From assembly GCA_021399445.1 (NCBI GenBank), contig JAJTUQ010000004.1, forward strand, positions 186,001 to 250,000: a DNA stretch of 64,000 nucleotides, given 5' to 3'. This document shows positions 36,501 to 47,381 of the stretch, in pieces. Position numbers and translations under genes: made by a program. Source of the DNA: Xylogone sp. PMI_703 (lineage: Eukaryota > Ascomycota > Leotiomycetes). Within the stretch, counting starts at the first letter, position 1, and the number at the start of each line of letters is the position of its first letter. The notes under the pieces were generated by a model, which was not told the DNA's origin, did not search any database, and saw only the letters and a list, made by a program, of their open reading frames with translations.

Positions 36501-36984
36501 TTTACACTGCTTTGGGGATGCATTTAGGGGGGGATAGTAGAACCATTGATAGAACCAAACTTGCTGATTGTATTGTCATTATTGTCGTTATTGAATGGCA
36601 AAAAAACAATTGAGATTGAAACCTGTTCCCGTTTTTGCTCGTGATTGTGGTAAGTTACATATAAACCGACTAGGCGGGAAATACGCTAGCTCATGTACTC
36701 TCACTCTTGAACTCGTACAGTATGCGCACCAACACGGTGTCTTGGTCTTGTAACTGACTTACTAACAGGGATTATCCGCTTTACAAACTTTACGGAGAGT
36801 AAGCGTCGGCTTAGCCCTCAACAAAGTTGATCACTAAATATCTCGTTTAGATCAAGTAGGTGTAGCCAATTCTGTATCAGTATGCCCACACCATAGAAAA
36901 TTATACAACAAAGACATGTTCAGTAATATCAGCTGGTAAATAGAACTGCCTATGCACTTGACTTGGGTCGAGGCAGTGTTCAAA
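33508..36984. other. Gene-free 3.5 kb between the precursor and DOMON-b561 gene A
   Basis: No supported gene. Open frames here are short and unlike known proteins. 35,040-35,400 is very AT-rich. A MITE-like element lies at 36303-36542. The stretch may be decayed transposon sequence. Confidence 0.45.
36303..36542. mobile_element. MITE-like element with about 40-base imperfect terminal inverted repeats
   Basis: The left end 36303-36346 (TTCTACTATCGCTCCCC, AAATGCATCCCC, AGCAGTGTA) pairs with the right end 36501-36542 read in reverse, with a few mismatches. The total is 240 bases with an AT-rich centre and no coding capacity. No convincing target-site duplication is seen. Confidence 0.65.
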
Positions 36985-38491
36985 ATGAATCCCGCAAGTC
37001 TAATATTCTACCTCTTGACACATATCGTCCTCATCCAAGTTGTACGGTCATCACGTTTCTGTGAAGAAAGATCTAATCTCTGTATCAACTTCACCCTGGC
37101 CCAAAATGTGTCAACTGGCTACACAGACTTCTATATATCCATATCCTATAAATTCGGACATGATGGTGGCTGGGCGGCCCTGGGTACTGGCAACGTAATG
37201 GCTGGATCCTTAATGTTTATTGTATACCCGGATGAGCAGAAGAGTAAACTCCCAAGCACTCCTCTGAAATATTTACCAGGCTAATTGGTTAATTATTGAT
37301 AGAGATCTCTCTTAGCGTCCGAGCAGCTAGGTATGTGTATCGCTATTACATTCTTACTTGATTCTACGCACAAACTTCCTAACAAACACATCAATTGACC
37401 ATAGTGGACATGCTCAGCCTGAATCTAACTCAGATGTACCAGAGGTATGCGTCTTAAACTCTTCTCTTACAGCATTGGGCGAATCAAGTGTTGCGTTTGT
37501 TTGCTATGCCTGTGACCATTGGCCCGGGGTAAATGCTATGAGCCAAGCCCAGTCATTCATATGGGCGAAAAGGGACCATAGAATCATTCCTGGCATATCA
37601 ACAGAAGTTATGCTAGGAATACATACGGAAGCAGGTAAGTAAAAGCAAGATATTTTTTGTTCATGTCCTCTTATATGTATTTTGCATTAGTTAATTGGTA
37701 GATGCTGATGTAAAAATGGTAGGTTCATTCCAATTGGACTTGGCTCAAAGCTACCTAGATATAAATCAACAGCACCAAAGCTACATCGATGCAAATGATC
37801 AGTGGATGGCAGATACGGCTATGAAAACCAGCGCAGCCACGGAAACGAGTACTATCAAGACAAGTATGCGAGCTCTGCATGGTCTCACCCTTGGGTTCTC
37901 TTTCATGATACTATTTCCAGTTGGCACTGTGCTTATTCGCGCTAATTTGAAGCAATCATTTGTGTATCACTGGATCTGGCAGAGCTTTCTCGCAGCAATC
38001 TGCCTTGCAACTGTTATACTAGGCATAGCTTTCTCCCAGAAAAGTACAGATGTAGGTCCAAAAATCTAGCGACTTGCATACCCTTCTGACGGGTTGACGA
38101 TAGTTTCGTAACTTTCGCGATCCTCACCAGATATTAGGTCTAACTATTCTGAGCTGTCTCCTCTTGCAGATTATAATGGGGTATCGGCATCATACAAATT
38201 ACAAAGAGCTCAAACGTAGGACACTCGTATCCTACGGTCATATTTGGGTTGGATGGACCATTCTTATCCTTGGAGTTGTGAACACCAGAGTGTGAGTTTC
38301 GTGATAACAGTTAAGATTTCTATTGCTAACTTCCTAGGGGTCTCGCCTACTCTGTAGTTGACCGAAAATGGGTGATGTTGTGGGGCCTGGTTCTGATGGT
38401 CGACATGGTCGCCTTATTGTTTTATATTTGCTACAAACTGCAGGAATACAGAAGAAGCAGGACCGTGTCGTACATGCTTCTCAATAATTAG
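36985..38491 (+). CDS. DOMON-cytochrome b561 membrane protein A
   Basis: Six exons join in frame to 395 residues: 36985-37243, 37303-37330, 37405-37634, 37723-38051, 38104-38291 and 38338-38491. A signal peptide is followed by a DOMON domain (GHDGGWAALGTGNVMAGSLMF), which binds haem b in relatives. The b561-type membrane part follows, with HGLTLGFSFMILFPVGTVLIR, DPHQILG, a GYRHH loop, SYGHIWVGW and further helices. Such proteins move electrons across membranes. Exon sizes match gene B closely (the second exon is exactly 28 bases in both), which proves recent common descent. The ATG at 36985 is preferred to 36952 because it starts the signal peptide directly. A link with the nearby UstYa-like proteins is inference. 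Confidence 0.85.
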
Positions 38492-38873
38492 CAATGTGAC
38501 CTCCTAACAAATGCGTTTTATTTATGATCTTATAATATGAAGGGTCCAACATTAAAGATTGAGAACGTTATTGTGTGTTATGTTGAGGTATTCTGATTTG
38601 CTTTAAGCTAAAGAAGAAATAAATACGGCATTCTGTAGTATAAGCATGTTAAGATAGCGGTCAACGATGGCCTCTACAACTAAAAGTTATTCGTCTAAGG
38701 ATTTCTGACAGTTTGGCTGAATTGTTTCAAAACGAACTATAAATGTTTTATTCTAGTAAATTACTCTATTAGACTCCCTTTAAGTTAATCATCAGGTACA
38801 ATAAGACTTATAGTAATGGGTTACAATACACCCGGGTGACATCATCTCGTGGTAGCTATGTAAAATATCAAAA
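38492..38873. other. Short spacer between convergent genes
   Basis: AT-rich. Nothing recognised. Confidence 0.5.
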
Positions 38874-39540
38874 TCATTGCACATCGGAGTCAAGAGCCAC
38901 TGATGCTCCTACCGCGCCATCCCAGGTTGTGATCATTGCTATGCAATGAATAATATGATCCTCAGTATCGTACCGTGGCTCTACAGTGACATGATTATAC
39001 CTCGCTCGAAACTGCTTCCTCCAGTAGAAGAGACAGTGCAGTATGTGCCACTCAGAGCTCGAAAACCAGTGAAAATCTTCATCACCTCCCTTAGTCTGCA
39101 ACTCTTCTAGGCTTATCTCCTGACTCAGGTTCCCGTCCCTCCAGTACTTCCATTCTCCATTAGGCCCATCACCAGATTTTTCAAATTCGTCAGAGAGTTG
39201 TTCATCCAGACAGTGCGGCGGTAGCCAAGCTGATGCAAGAGGGTCGTATTTGCAACCCATTTCGATTGCTTCAGCGACAGTGTTACCACAATTGCAGATA
39301 CCAGGAGGCACTTGTCCTGTATTAGCTATATGGTCTTTCCGGATCATTCTTCCATCTTGGTCACAGATAAAAACTGGATTTAGGATTGTGAATAAACCGG
39401 GTATTGCTAAGCTGAGTAGTATAAAGTCTTTTAACACCAGTAGAGGATATCGGAAATATTCCTTGAGAATTCTATGAAGTCCTTGTGGTTCGTCGATAGT
39501 CGTATAGTCACCTCTTTCAGCAGAATGGTCACACTCTAGA
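38874..39540 (-). CDS. UstYa-like membrane protein with two HxxHC motifs (copy 2), first exon unresolved
   Basis: The open frame runs from a likely acceptor (CCAG, exon from 39540) to the stop at 38874, about 222 residues. No ATG lies in frame, so a short upstream first exon is needed and is not identified. The order is polar, a membrane helix (FILLSLAIPGLFTILNPVF), a cysteine motif (CNCGNTVAEAIEMGCKYDP, WLPPHC), a GPNGEWKYW block, WHILHC followed by FYWRKQFR, then DHIIHC. The spacing mirrors the protein at 31,250-31,912, so both belong to one family with two HxxHC motifs like UstYa/DUF3328. It sits between the two DOMON-b561 genes, which suggests joint function with the precursor. Confidence 0.72.
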
Positions 39541-40337
39541 CTGGCCGAGGGTTGGATCCTAAGTTGACATTACTTAGCCTTGAACAGCATAAATTTAAGA
39601 GACAATTTGGCACACTTTGTGTATTTTTGACCCATTGCTCCTCTGTTCGGAATACCCCTCTCAGCTTTGGGAGGGCTGATTCAGCAGTTTCAATAGCGTT
39701 CGCATAAAAGGCAACACGATTTTTTCTTTTTTTGAGAGTGCCGTTGAATAGTGGTCCTTTCAGGAAGGGAATAAAGGGTGACATAGCCCGAAAGCTAACA
39801 GGTAGGGTAGAAATGCAGAGCCCAGTTTAGAGTCTCCAGCAGTATCAAGGAAACTAGTCAAGAAAGTAATAATGCCTTGCGCTGAAAATCTTTTGGCGGA
39901 TTTGATATTTTAATCTGCTTATGCTGATAATTAATACAACGGCGCATTCGGAATGTGCGGTGCCATGTTATCCGGGCGGAACGCTACTAATACGGTAATT
40001 ATACTAATGCACGGACGGGATTTAGCTTTGAGAGCATGGTATCCTGGGCTCACAGTTCTTGGCGGCCTTGGCAACGACAACCTTGTCGCGGGCTGGGATG
40101 TTACGAAACTGAATAGCCGGTTTAGGTCCTAGGTCCTAGAGTTGCAAGGGCAGAGTTTGATTCCAAAGATGGCAGGATGCAGTAATATCCCATGCGGATG
40201 ACATACCTGTAAGCTTGGACATGTGATGGTTTTGAGCTTGCACCTGTTGTGTGCTGTGTTTCAGTTGTAAGTCTGGATGCTTTCGACCGTCCAGGTCTTT
40301 CTCCTGTTTTTACTTCTCGCCTGGTTTCTTCATCGAT
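39541..40337. other. Divergent spacer before DOMON-b561 gene B
   Basis: May hold the missing first exon of UstYa-like copy 2 in its left part (about 39,540-39,800). Otherwise nothing recognised. Confidence 0.4.
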
Positions 40338-41846
40338 ATGGCTAGGCGTTTACTGTGTTTAATGACAGCATGCTTTCTGCTATCAATTCATGTTGGAGTG
40401 GTACATAGTTCTATGCAATACTGCTATGAAGACTTACAAGTGCCCATCCATTTTTGCCTTGCGGTCGAGACATGGCACAACAAGACATCATCTTCGACAG
40501 ACCTCCTGGTAACATTTGGACATCAAAGGTTTCGAGAAGGTGGATGGACTGCTGTAGGGGTTGGCAGAAGTATGTTCGGAGCTTTAATGTTTATTGAATA
40601 TACAGGAATTGAAGAAGGTAATGATAGCTATTTCTGACGTCTTATGCTGTATTTTACAATAACGAAAACCTTGAACTAACAGATTCCAATAGCACCTGTC
40701 TTTAGTCCTCGTCATGGAAGGTTAGTGAAGCTCGATTCGTTAATGACTATGACTATGCTCCTGAGCTAATACCGACTTCTCAATTGACAGAGGCCACGTT
40801 GAACCCCGACCTTCTGATGCACTACCTGAAATCCATGTCTGGAATCTTGCTATGAACAATAGCCGCTGGCTTGAAGCTAGTTTTACATGTTATGGCTACG
40901 ATAAATGGGTTGTGGTTGACAAACAGGCCGACTTACAGCAACTAATCTGGGCTACAAACACTCGATTTAATACCGACGACGCACTGGTAGATACAGAGCT
41001 CAGTATCCACCAAGAACATGGCCGGTTTGCTCTTGATATGAAGCAAGCACAAAGCCATGGCGAGATGCCTACGATACCGGTAATCGATTTTACAAAACCA
41101 AATACTACTGAGGATGATCACTATAGACATGGTGATACATGGCTTTCTTTTTGGGCGTCGTTGTTACCTTCCTTGCATGGAGTCTTGCTTAGCTTCTCAC
41201 TCACGGTATTCTTTCCAGTTGGAGCTATCATAATCCGTAGCGGCTCTAGTCGGGCATTTCAAATGCACTTATTCTTTCAACTCACCGCTTCATTCCTATG
41301 TCTTGTCGGTGTTAGTATTGCCGGATCTCAAATTATTGCTAGCGGATCGGTAAGATGATGAAGGGCGCTTTCCAAATATCTTTACTCATCCACAGTTATA
41401 GCAGGCAACTTATTTTCGCGAACCTCATGTGCTATTCGGAACACTCCTTGTGACCCTCATCGCAATCCAGATACTCCTGGGTCATACTCATCACCAACGG
41501 TATAAACATAACGCAAAATCAATTAGTATAACCTTCTGGCATGTTAATTTAGGCCGTGTCATCGTAGTAGGAGGTTGTCTCAATGTTCTTTTGTAAGTTA
41601 CGCTGGGAAGTCTGGATAGTATCGTGCTACCAAAGGTGCCGTAGAATATACTGACCGACCTTCTCCAGAGGTTTACGTTTGGCCGGGAGTTCTGTATTAA
41701 TCAAGATTCTATTTACTACCGTATCCCTCCTTGATATCGGCATCGTCGCAAGCCTTTCTTACATAAAATATAAGGAGCGTGCTACAATGCCACCGGTTTC
41801 GTATGAGGATGATATTCCGTTGCTTGACACTGCTGAGCGAAAATGA
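40338..41846 (+). CDS. DOMON-cytochrome b561 membrane protein B
   Basis: Five exons join in frame to 411 residues: 40338-40617, 40693-40720, 40791-41349, 41402-41592 and 41669-41846. A signal peptide (MARRLLCLMTACFLLSIHVGVVHSS) precedes a DOMON domain with EGGWTAVGVGRSMFGALMFIEY. The membrane part has LHGVLLSFSLTVFFPVGAIIIR, REPHVLFGTLL, GHTHHQRY, HVNLGRVIVVGG and two last helices. It is a paralogue of protein A, with identical phase and length of exon 2. It probably passes electrons across the secretory or plasma membrane. The fourth-exon acceptor has two near-equal AG choices three bases apart, changing one residue. Confidence 0.86.
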
Positions 41847-43326
41847 GGCATTCATGGCAAAGTTAGGGTTCATAGATAGGTTTGAATTTTCTAAGATATA
41901 GATTTGAAAATTAACTGCAAATGACTGCACCGTGTTCATTACTTTGCTGCTTAGTCCTCATATTCATAAGCGCTACTTCGTTGTGTGAAGTGGCTCGGCC
42001 TCCGAGGGTAAGGTTGCTGCTACGTGGGTAGAATTTGTTGGCCCTTGGGTCGTTACTCTACGCGCTTCAGTGATCTGGCATGCCCCACCCTCACTGTACA
42101 CTAGATATGTGGTTGAGCGGTCCGCATCCTTCAAAGCTACCGATATCTCTGCATGACAGTATAGTGCAATACCGTAATACTGTACCCAAGCACCTTATTA
42201 AGCTTACCGGCTTTGACTTCCCAGAGCAGTTTCATCTAGTAGTACTAGCAAGAGTATTGGTACGGGGCTTCTTACCAACAGCAACGAATAACGCTCATGT
42301 CCCCACGCAAAGGACGTACTCTATAAAAGTCTATATACTACCCATAGATGACTATGACTTACATAATAATTGCCTCTTACTTGCCCGGCCCAAAATGAGA
42401 TCATGTTAAGGATTCCACCCGAAGATAATACTCAACATTCTTGATAATTGTAGTGACCAACCGATTTGGTCGCTTTTTGTATCCGGCACATTCTTCGCCA
42501 TCCCAATGGCGGGCATAATAATCCGCCAAAACAGCCTAACGAGACTTAACGGTACCTGGCTTATTATGGCCAGTAATATCGACGGTGTGATGACGACTTT
42601 GGGATTCTAATTATTAAAGAATTACGACAGTAATATGAAAAGCTAGAAGATCGGTATTAATCGCGAAGTTTATTAACTAGTTAGTTACGTAGCGTTGGGA
42701 ATCGCAAGGAGGCTGTTGATACTACCAAGCTTTAATCACTTATTAGATAGGACTGGTTGTGACAGAAGGATTTACGGACAAATCTTCTAATCACCCGACC
42801 ATGTTTAGTCAAACCCGCAATTTGACAGTCCGCATTCCCTACACGCCATTCGCGGCTTTCCAATTCGATATGATACCAGCAGTAACTTTGCTCAGAGTCT
42901 CCTATATTGCTGTTCTGAACCCAGTTTCTCCTCATCAAGTTCTCTGATACCCTTCCTATTTGCTCCATACTTGGATAGTCTAGGCAGTATCAGCCATTGG
43001 GATTCTGAGCAGAGAAATCACGTTGCGGATTGCGTTTAGGCTCAATATACTCTCTCACGAAAGAGTGATAGTACGGGTTATAGAGCAAACATTCTAAAGC
43101 TTTGTCCGATTTATTGACGGTAATATACAACTTAGGAATCGGCAGAGACGGTATGGGCAGTTCGACAAAACCTCACAATAATCGTTGTGTAATTGTATCA
43201 TGACGATTAGTTAATTCAGGTAATCATTTAGTACTATCATAATCGGATCATTGTTCAGTAGAAGCATTTTGTAGCCTGCACCGGTGGTAACAGTCCCGAT
43301 ATCTCAACTTATTAAAGGCGTTTGTA
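41847..43326. other. Spacer with a possible third DOMON-b561 fragment
   Basis: At 42,454-42,609 the plus strand reads SGTFFAIPMAGIIIRQNS, resembling the helix FFPVGAIIIR of proteins A and B, without flanking exons. No other feature recognised. Confidence 0.35.
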
Positions 43327-45893
43327 TTACAGTATCTTATTTCCACCGATTGTCAGTGGTCCATGTATCAATAATGTAAATAAAGATCTGAACTTTCCAG
43401 ATATTCCCCAGTGACCACTACGCTTTAATAAATCTACCAGGCAACAAAGCGTACTAGATTGCCTCGGAATTGGACGGGCAAACTTAAACCCATTTGCTTC
43501 AAAAAGCAGTTTTACGCCATCGATACCAAGCTTTTTCAGCTCTAGAAAATCAAGCTGAGCGGTCGCATTGAAGTCATTATCTTTACCCAGGTGGGTATAG
43601 GTATACCAGATAAGCGATGCCCGGTAAAGCAATCGAGGTACATGTATTGGTAATGCAGACCCAATTGACATATTCTCCAGCCTTCTCAAGACCAGAGCAG
43701 CATGGAGCGCGCATCTATGTCCGTTTCTGGAAGATGCCCAATCAATAGCATATTGCCGTTCCTCTATAGACCGCGCATAACCCTCACGTCCAACAGCAAT
43801 TTCAAGTCGGTCAATGTCGCAAAACAACGATATAAAGACAGAATGCCATAAGGCCTGTAGGCAAAGAGTGTCCGACTTGATTCCTTGGAGATGGCTATCG
43901 TATAATTGGAGCAATGATTCTAGAATATCTAGGGAGGTTCCGTCCAACGAGTTCGAAGATCTGTTTTCTATAATATTTGCTGCTATCCCCTCCAGTGTAC
44001 CGTAAACAACCAGCCAATTAGGTGCAGCACACTCTTTCTGGACTAACCCGTCTTGAATAGAGTTATTGTATTTAACTGATGTTGGTTGTTCACTATTCCG
44101 TTGTTCGAGAACAGATGCCCACTTACTTGCTGTAGGCGCTGTCCAGAGTTCGTCGTGACCAATATTCGGGGTCGTCGATTGTGAACTCCGCAGAAATGGT
44201 TCTGTCATAAATAATTCCGCAAGTTCGCAATCATGAACGCGAATGGCAACAGCTACTCTATGATAAAATTAGAATTGAATATGGGAACTTATTAGTCACT
44301 GTTCTATACCTTAGTTTCTCTTCTCCGTGAACCCAGCTTTTCCAAGCTGTGTCTAAATCTAACCGTGTAATACCCGTTTCGACAAGTACAGACTTTTGCT
44401 CAAAAATCCTCTGCCGACGTGCCCACTATATACTCAGTTATCTTCCTTTAGAATATGAAGCTTATTTACCGCAATAATTGTTCCATGAAGGCTTTGTACT
44501 ATTGCAAGGTATCGTGAACTCTACACTCGTTGGTAAGTTTCGCCTCTAAAACATGTGGTATTTCAATTTAATTACCCCGGACAACATTCCGAACGTCTGA
44601 CATATTAATGCCGCCTGGGTTATTACCAGAGCCTCCTCACTGCCTTGGGCCATATGCGACTCCCACTATATCCATTGTCAATCTCAAATATGATATGGAT
44701 TTCTGGCATACTTACAGATGCCAGAATAGCCTTATTTAGGAATTCAAAAATTTTTCTCCCTTTGGAAACGCAACAAGATGAACCTAAAAATAGGCTTCCT
44801 ATTGAGCACATAGATAATAGTAGAAGTGAGTTCCTTTCAGATGGCTGAAATGTCGGGGCATGAACGATTGGAAAAATTGGATCAAATCGAGTAAAATACG
44901 TTTGCATACAGAGGTTCTGTTTCTTTTAGCCCGGAGTTAAAAGTGCGAATACCGGCATAAATGACCTACTAAAAAATAAGTTGAAGGTAGAGGTTCGCAC
45001 GGAACACGCTGCTGAAGCTGGTTGGACAGATTCTCGCGATATCGCTCGTCTACTTGCGCTTGCTCATCCCGTGGAGTGATATGGCCGTTCTGCTCCGGAG
45101 CGAAAAATGTAAACCATTGGCGGCGGATAATCTCTTCGCGCTGTTCCAAATTAGCATCAATTAAGAGGCCCACCTGACCGGTGTTATCGTTCTGGATGTT
45201 CAAATCTGTCAAGTTATTTGGAAATTCCTGAAAATCGAGTAAAGGTATCGTGGAAGAGTTGAGAGCGCTGATGTCAACGTTGCCTTTATCAGGCCAGCCG
45301 AGAGTTTGAGAGTTTATATCATAATCCAATATGTCATCGTAAGCTGGTGAGTCAGAAGGAAATGACCCAGCACTTGATGGAGATGACTGCATCTGTTGTG
45401 AAGTGGCGGGCGGCTCGTACCAGGAGTGGTGTTCCATACCGGGAAATTCAGCTAGCTGAGCTGAAGAATTTCCGGTTTGTATGGACGCAGGAGGCCTTGT
45501 AGAGACGCCACCATGTGATTCTCCATGTGATTCGCGTGTTTGATTGTCATTAATGCTAGTGGAAACGTGTTGTAGATTAAGAAGTGGAGTAATCGCATTC
45601 AAATTCTCTGTTGCACCTTGACCAGTCTTCCCACGGCTATGAAAATTATCCTCGTGCAATCTTGCGTGGCGGAGAAGTGTATCACTATAAAACTAAGTTA
45701 TCTTCATTCATGGAAGTTGGTCATGAGGTGTATCAACATACTTGCGTGTAAATGTTTTACCACAGCTGGGACAACCAAATGGTTTCTCTTGAGTGTGAGA
45801 CCTGATATGTCTTAGTAGATGCTCCCCTTTCGAGAAGGTCGAGGAACAGATATGGCAGTGCCGATCCTTCCGGACCCGTCCTGTGTGAACCAT
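43327..45893 (-). CDS. C2H2 zinc-finger transcription factor with fungal-specific TF domain
   Basis: Seven exons join in frame to 751 residues: 45893-45742, 45684-44970, 44916-44716, 44665-44576, 44520-44470, 44425-44310 and 44257-43327. Two C2H2 fingers at 13-33 and 41-61, each C-x2-C-x12-H-x3-H, are joined by TQEKPF. An acidic, Ser/Gln-rich linker comes next. The fungal TF regulatory domain contains YFTRFDPIFPIVHAPTF, LSMCSIGSLFLGS, WESHMAQGSEEALVITQAALICQTFGM, YLAIVQSLHGTIIA and ARRQRIFEQ. This type is common as a pathway-specific regulator. It sits between the precursor block and the oxidative tailoring genes, so it may control either or both. The frame is intact. Confidence 0.9.
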
Positions 45894-47381
45894 AATCAGA
45901 GTCTGGTTAAATGTTCATTGATCCCTAGTCAGAGTTTTATTTCTAAAGGAACCAAATTTGTAAACGGATGTTAGAGGAGATGATATCGGACGCAATATAG
46001 TATAGATATTCAGGAGGCCGCTTAACAAGAAGAATTATATGGAGGATCGTTAACAGATCAGTAATAAATAACTAGTGAGCTTAGTAGAACTTTACAAAGA
46101 TGTTACCGTATAGTTTGCTGAGTAGAGGCGATCAAATAATTGGAACCTATTGCTGTTAAGTTCCTGGTTGTTTTAATTATAAAGGCATGACTTTTATATC
46201 TGTAAATCTTGATCGGCCGTAAATACATAAGCGCGCCACCATTCGGACTCCTCCGGACCCCGAACTTCTTAATCAGCCACCTGCTTGTCCAATTCCACCC
46301 GCCACAGCTAGTTACCCGCACAATAATCTCACATACTCTCCCAGTAACACACACGCGCTCTGGCGAGCTGAAGCGCTGTTAACAATATATAGCTTTAGAA
46401 ATTATAGTATACTTATAACAATTACAATACTTGAAGTGCACGAAAATAATGCATATCACAGAAGCTATGGCTTAAAAATCCACTCTACGTGTTGTGACGT
46501 TGTGCTAGACAGTAGTATAGCCAACTCTCTATGACAATATGCTTGAGTGTAATGGTAGGTATCTTGTAGGGCCCGTAATCATAATGAACCAGTCCACAAG
46601 CTCTTCACTTAACACTATATAGCTAACAGGTCTCCAAACCACCTGTGTCTTATAGTATATCGTATTAGGGTAAACTTTACGCGTCATTAATAGGAACTTG
46701 CAAGCTAGCAAATTGTAAGGACCATAAAAATTAGGGTCACTATGCTGGTATCGGTCTGGCAAGCGAATTTAGACAGGTGCTCAAGTGGACTTAGACACCC
46801 TTATAGGCATTATATGTTTATGCGTGCTGTGCTCTACACTATCATTCAACTAAAACATACTGAGAACTATCTTAGATAGTTTATATATTTATCAAGCATG
46901 TTAGACAGTTGAAATTTTAGTAGTTGATGTTTATTGTACACTCAACAATAGAGTTAGCTCTTCTAGGAAATAACCAATATCTATTTAGTCAGATAGAACG
47001 CAAGGTCCTCCCCTCTTGCATCCCGTTGAGTTAGTCCGTTCCCAAGATATCGAAATCTATTAGGTGAGTTATATGTAATATCAAAGTCTTCTCCTCGGAT
47101 CTTTCTCAAGCATTCTTTTATTTAGTTAGCACAATACCCCAAACTTAGGTGATAGAGATATAATGCACACCTCGATAATGGATAACGCTCCCTGCGTGAA
47201 GAGCTGACACAGAGCCCGTCACTTTGTTATTCTTATACCAACTCCTACACTCCCCAGCCCATACAGTCCTTTTCAACAGCTCCTGTGACCAAACGAATAA
47301 GTCATCAACAACTTGGGCCCTTGGTGAGACGGATCTACCGCATAAAAGTTAGCATCTTCAAATTTCCGTGCACACAATCAT
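45894..47381. other. Gene-free AT-rich spacer
   Basis: Nothing recognised beyond AT-rich sequence. It is a possible boundary between the precursor/TF block and the oxidative block. Confidence 0.4.

Noticed and set aside
38874..39437. Start of UstYa-like copy 2 at 39437
   Set aside because: That codon is GTG, and sequence upstream continues the protein (RILKEYFRYPLL), so the real start is further up in an unseen exon.
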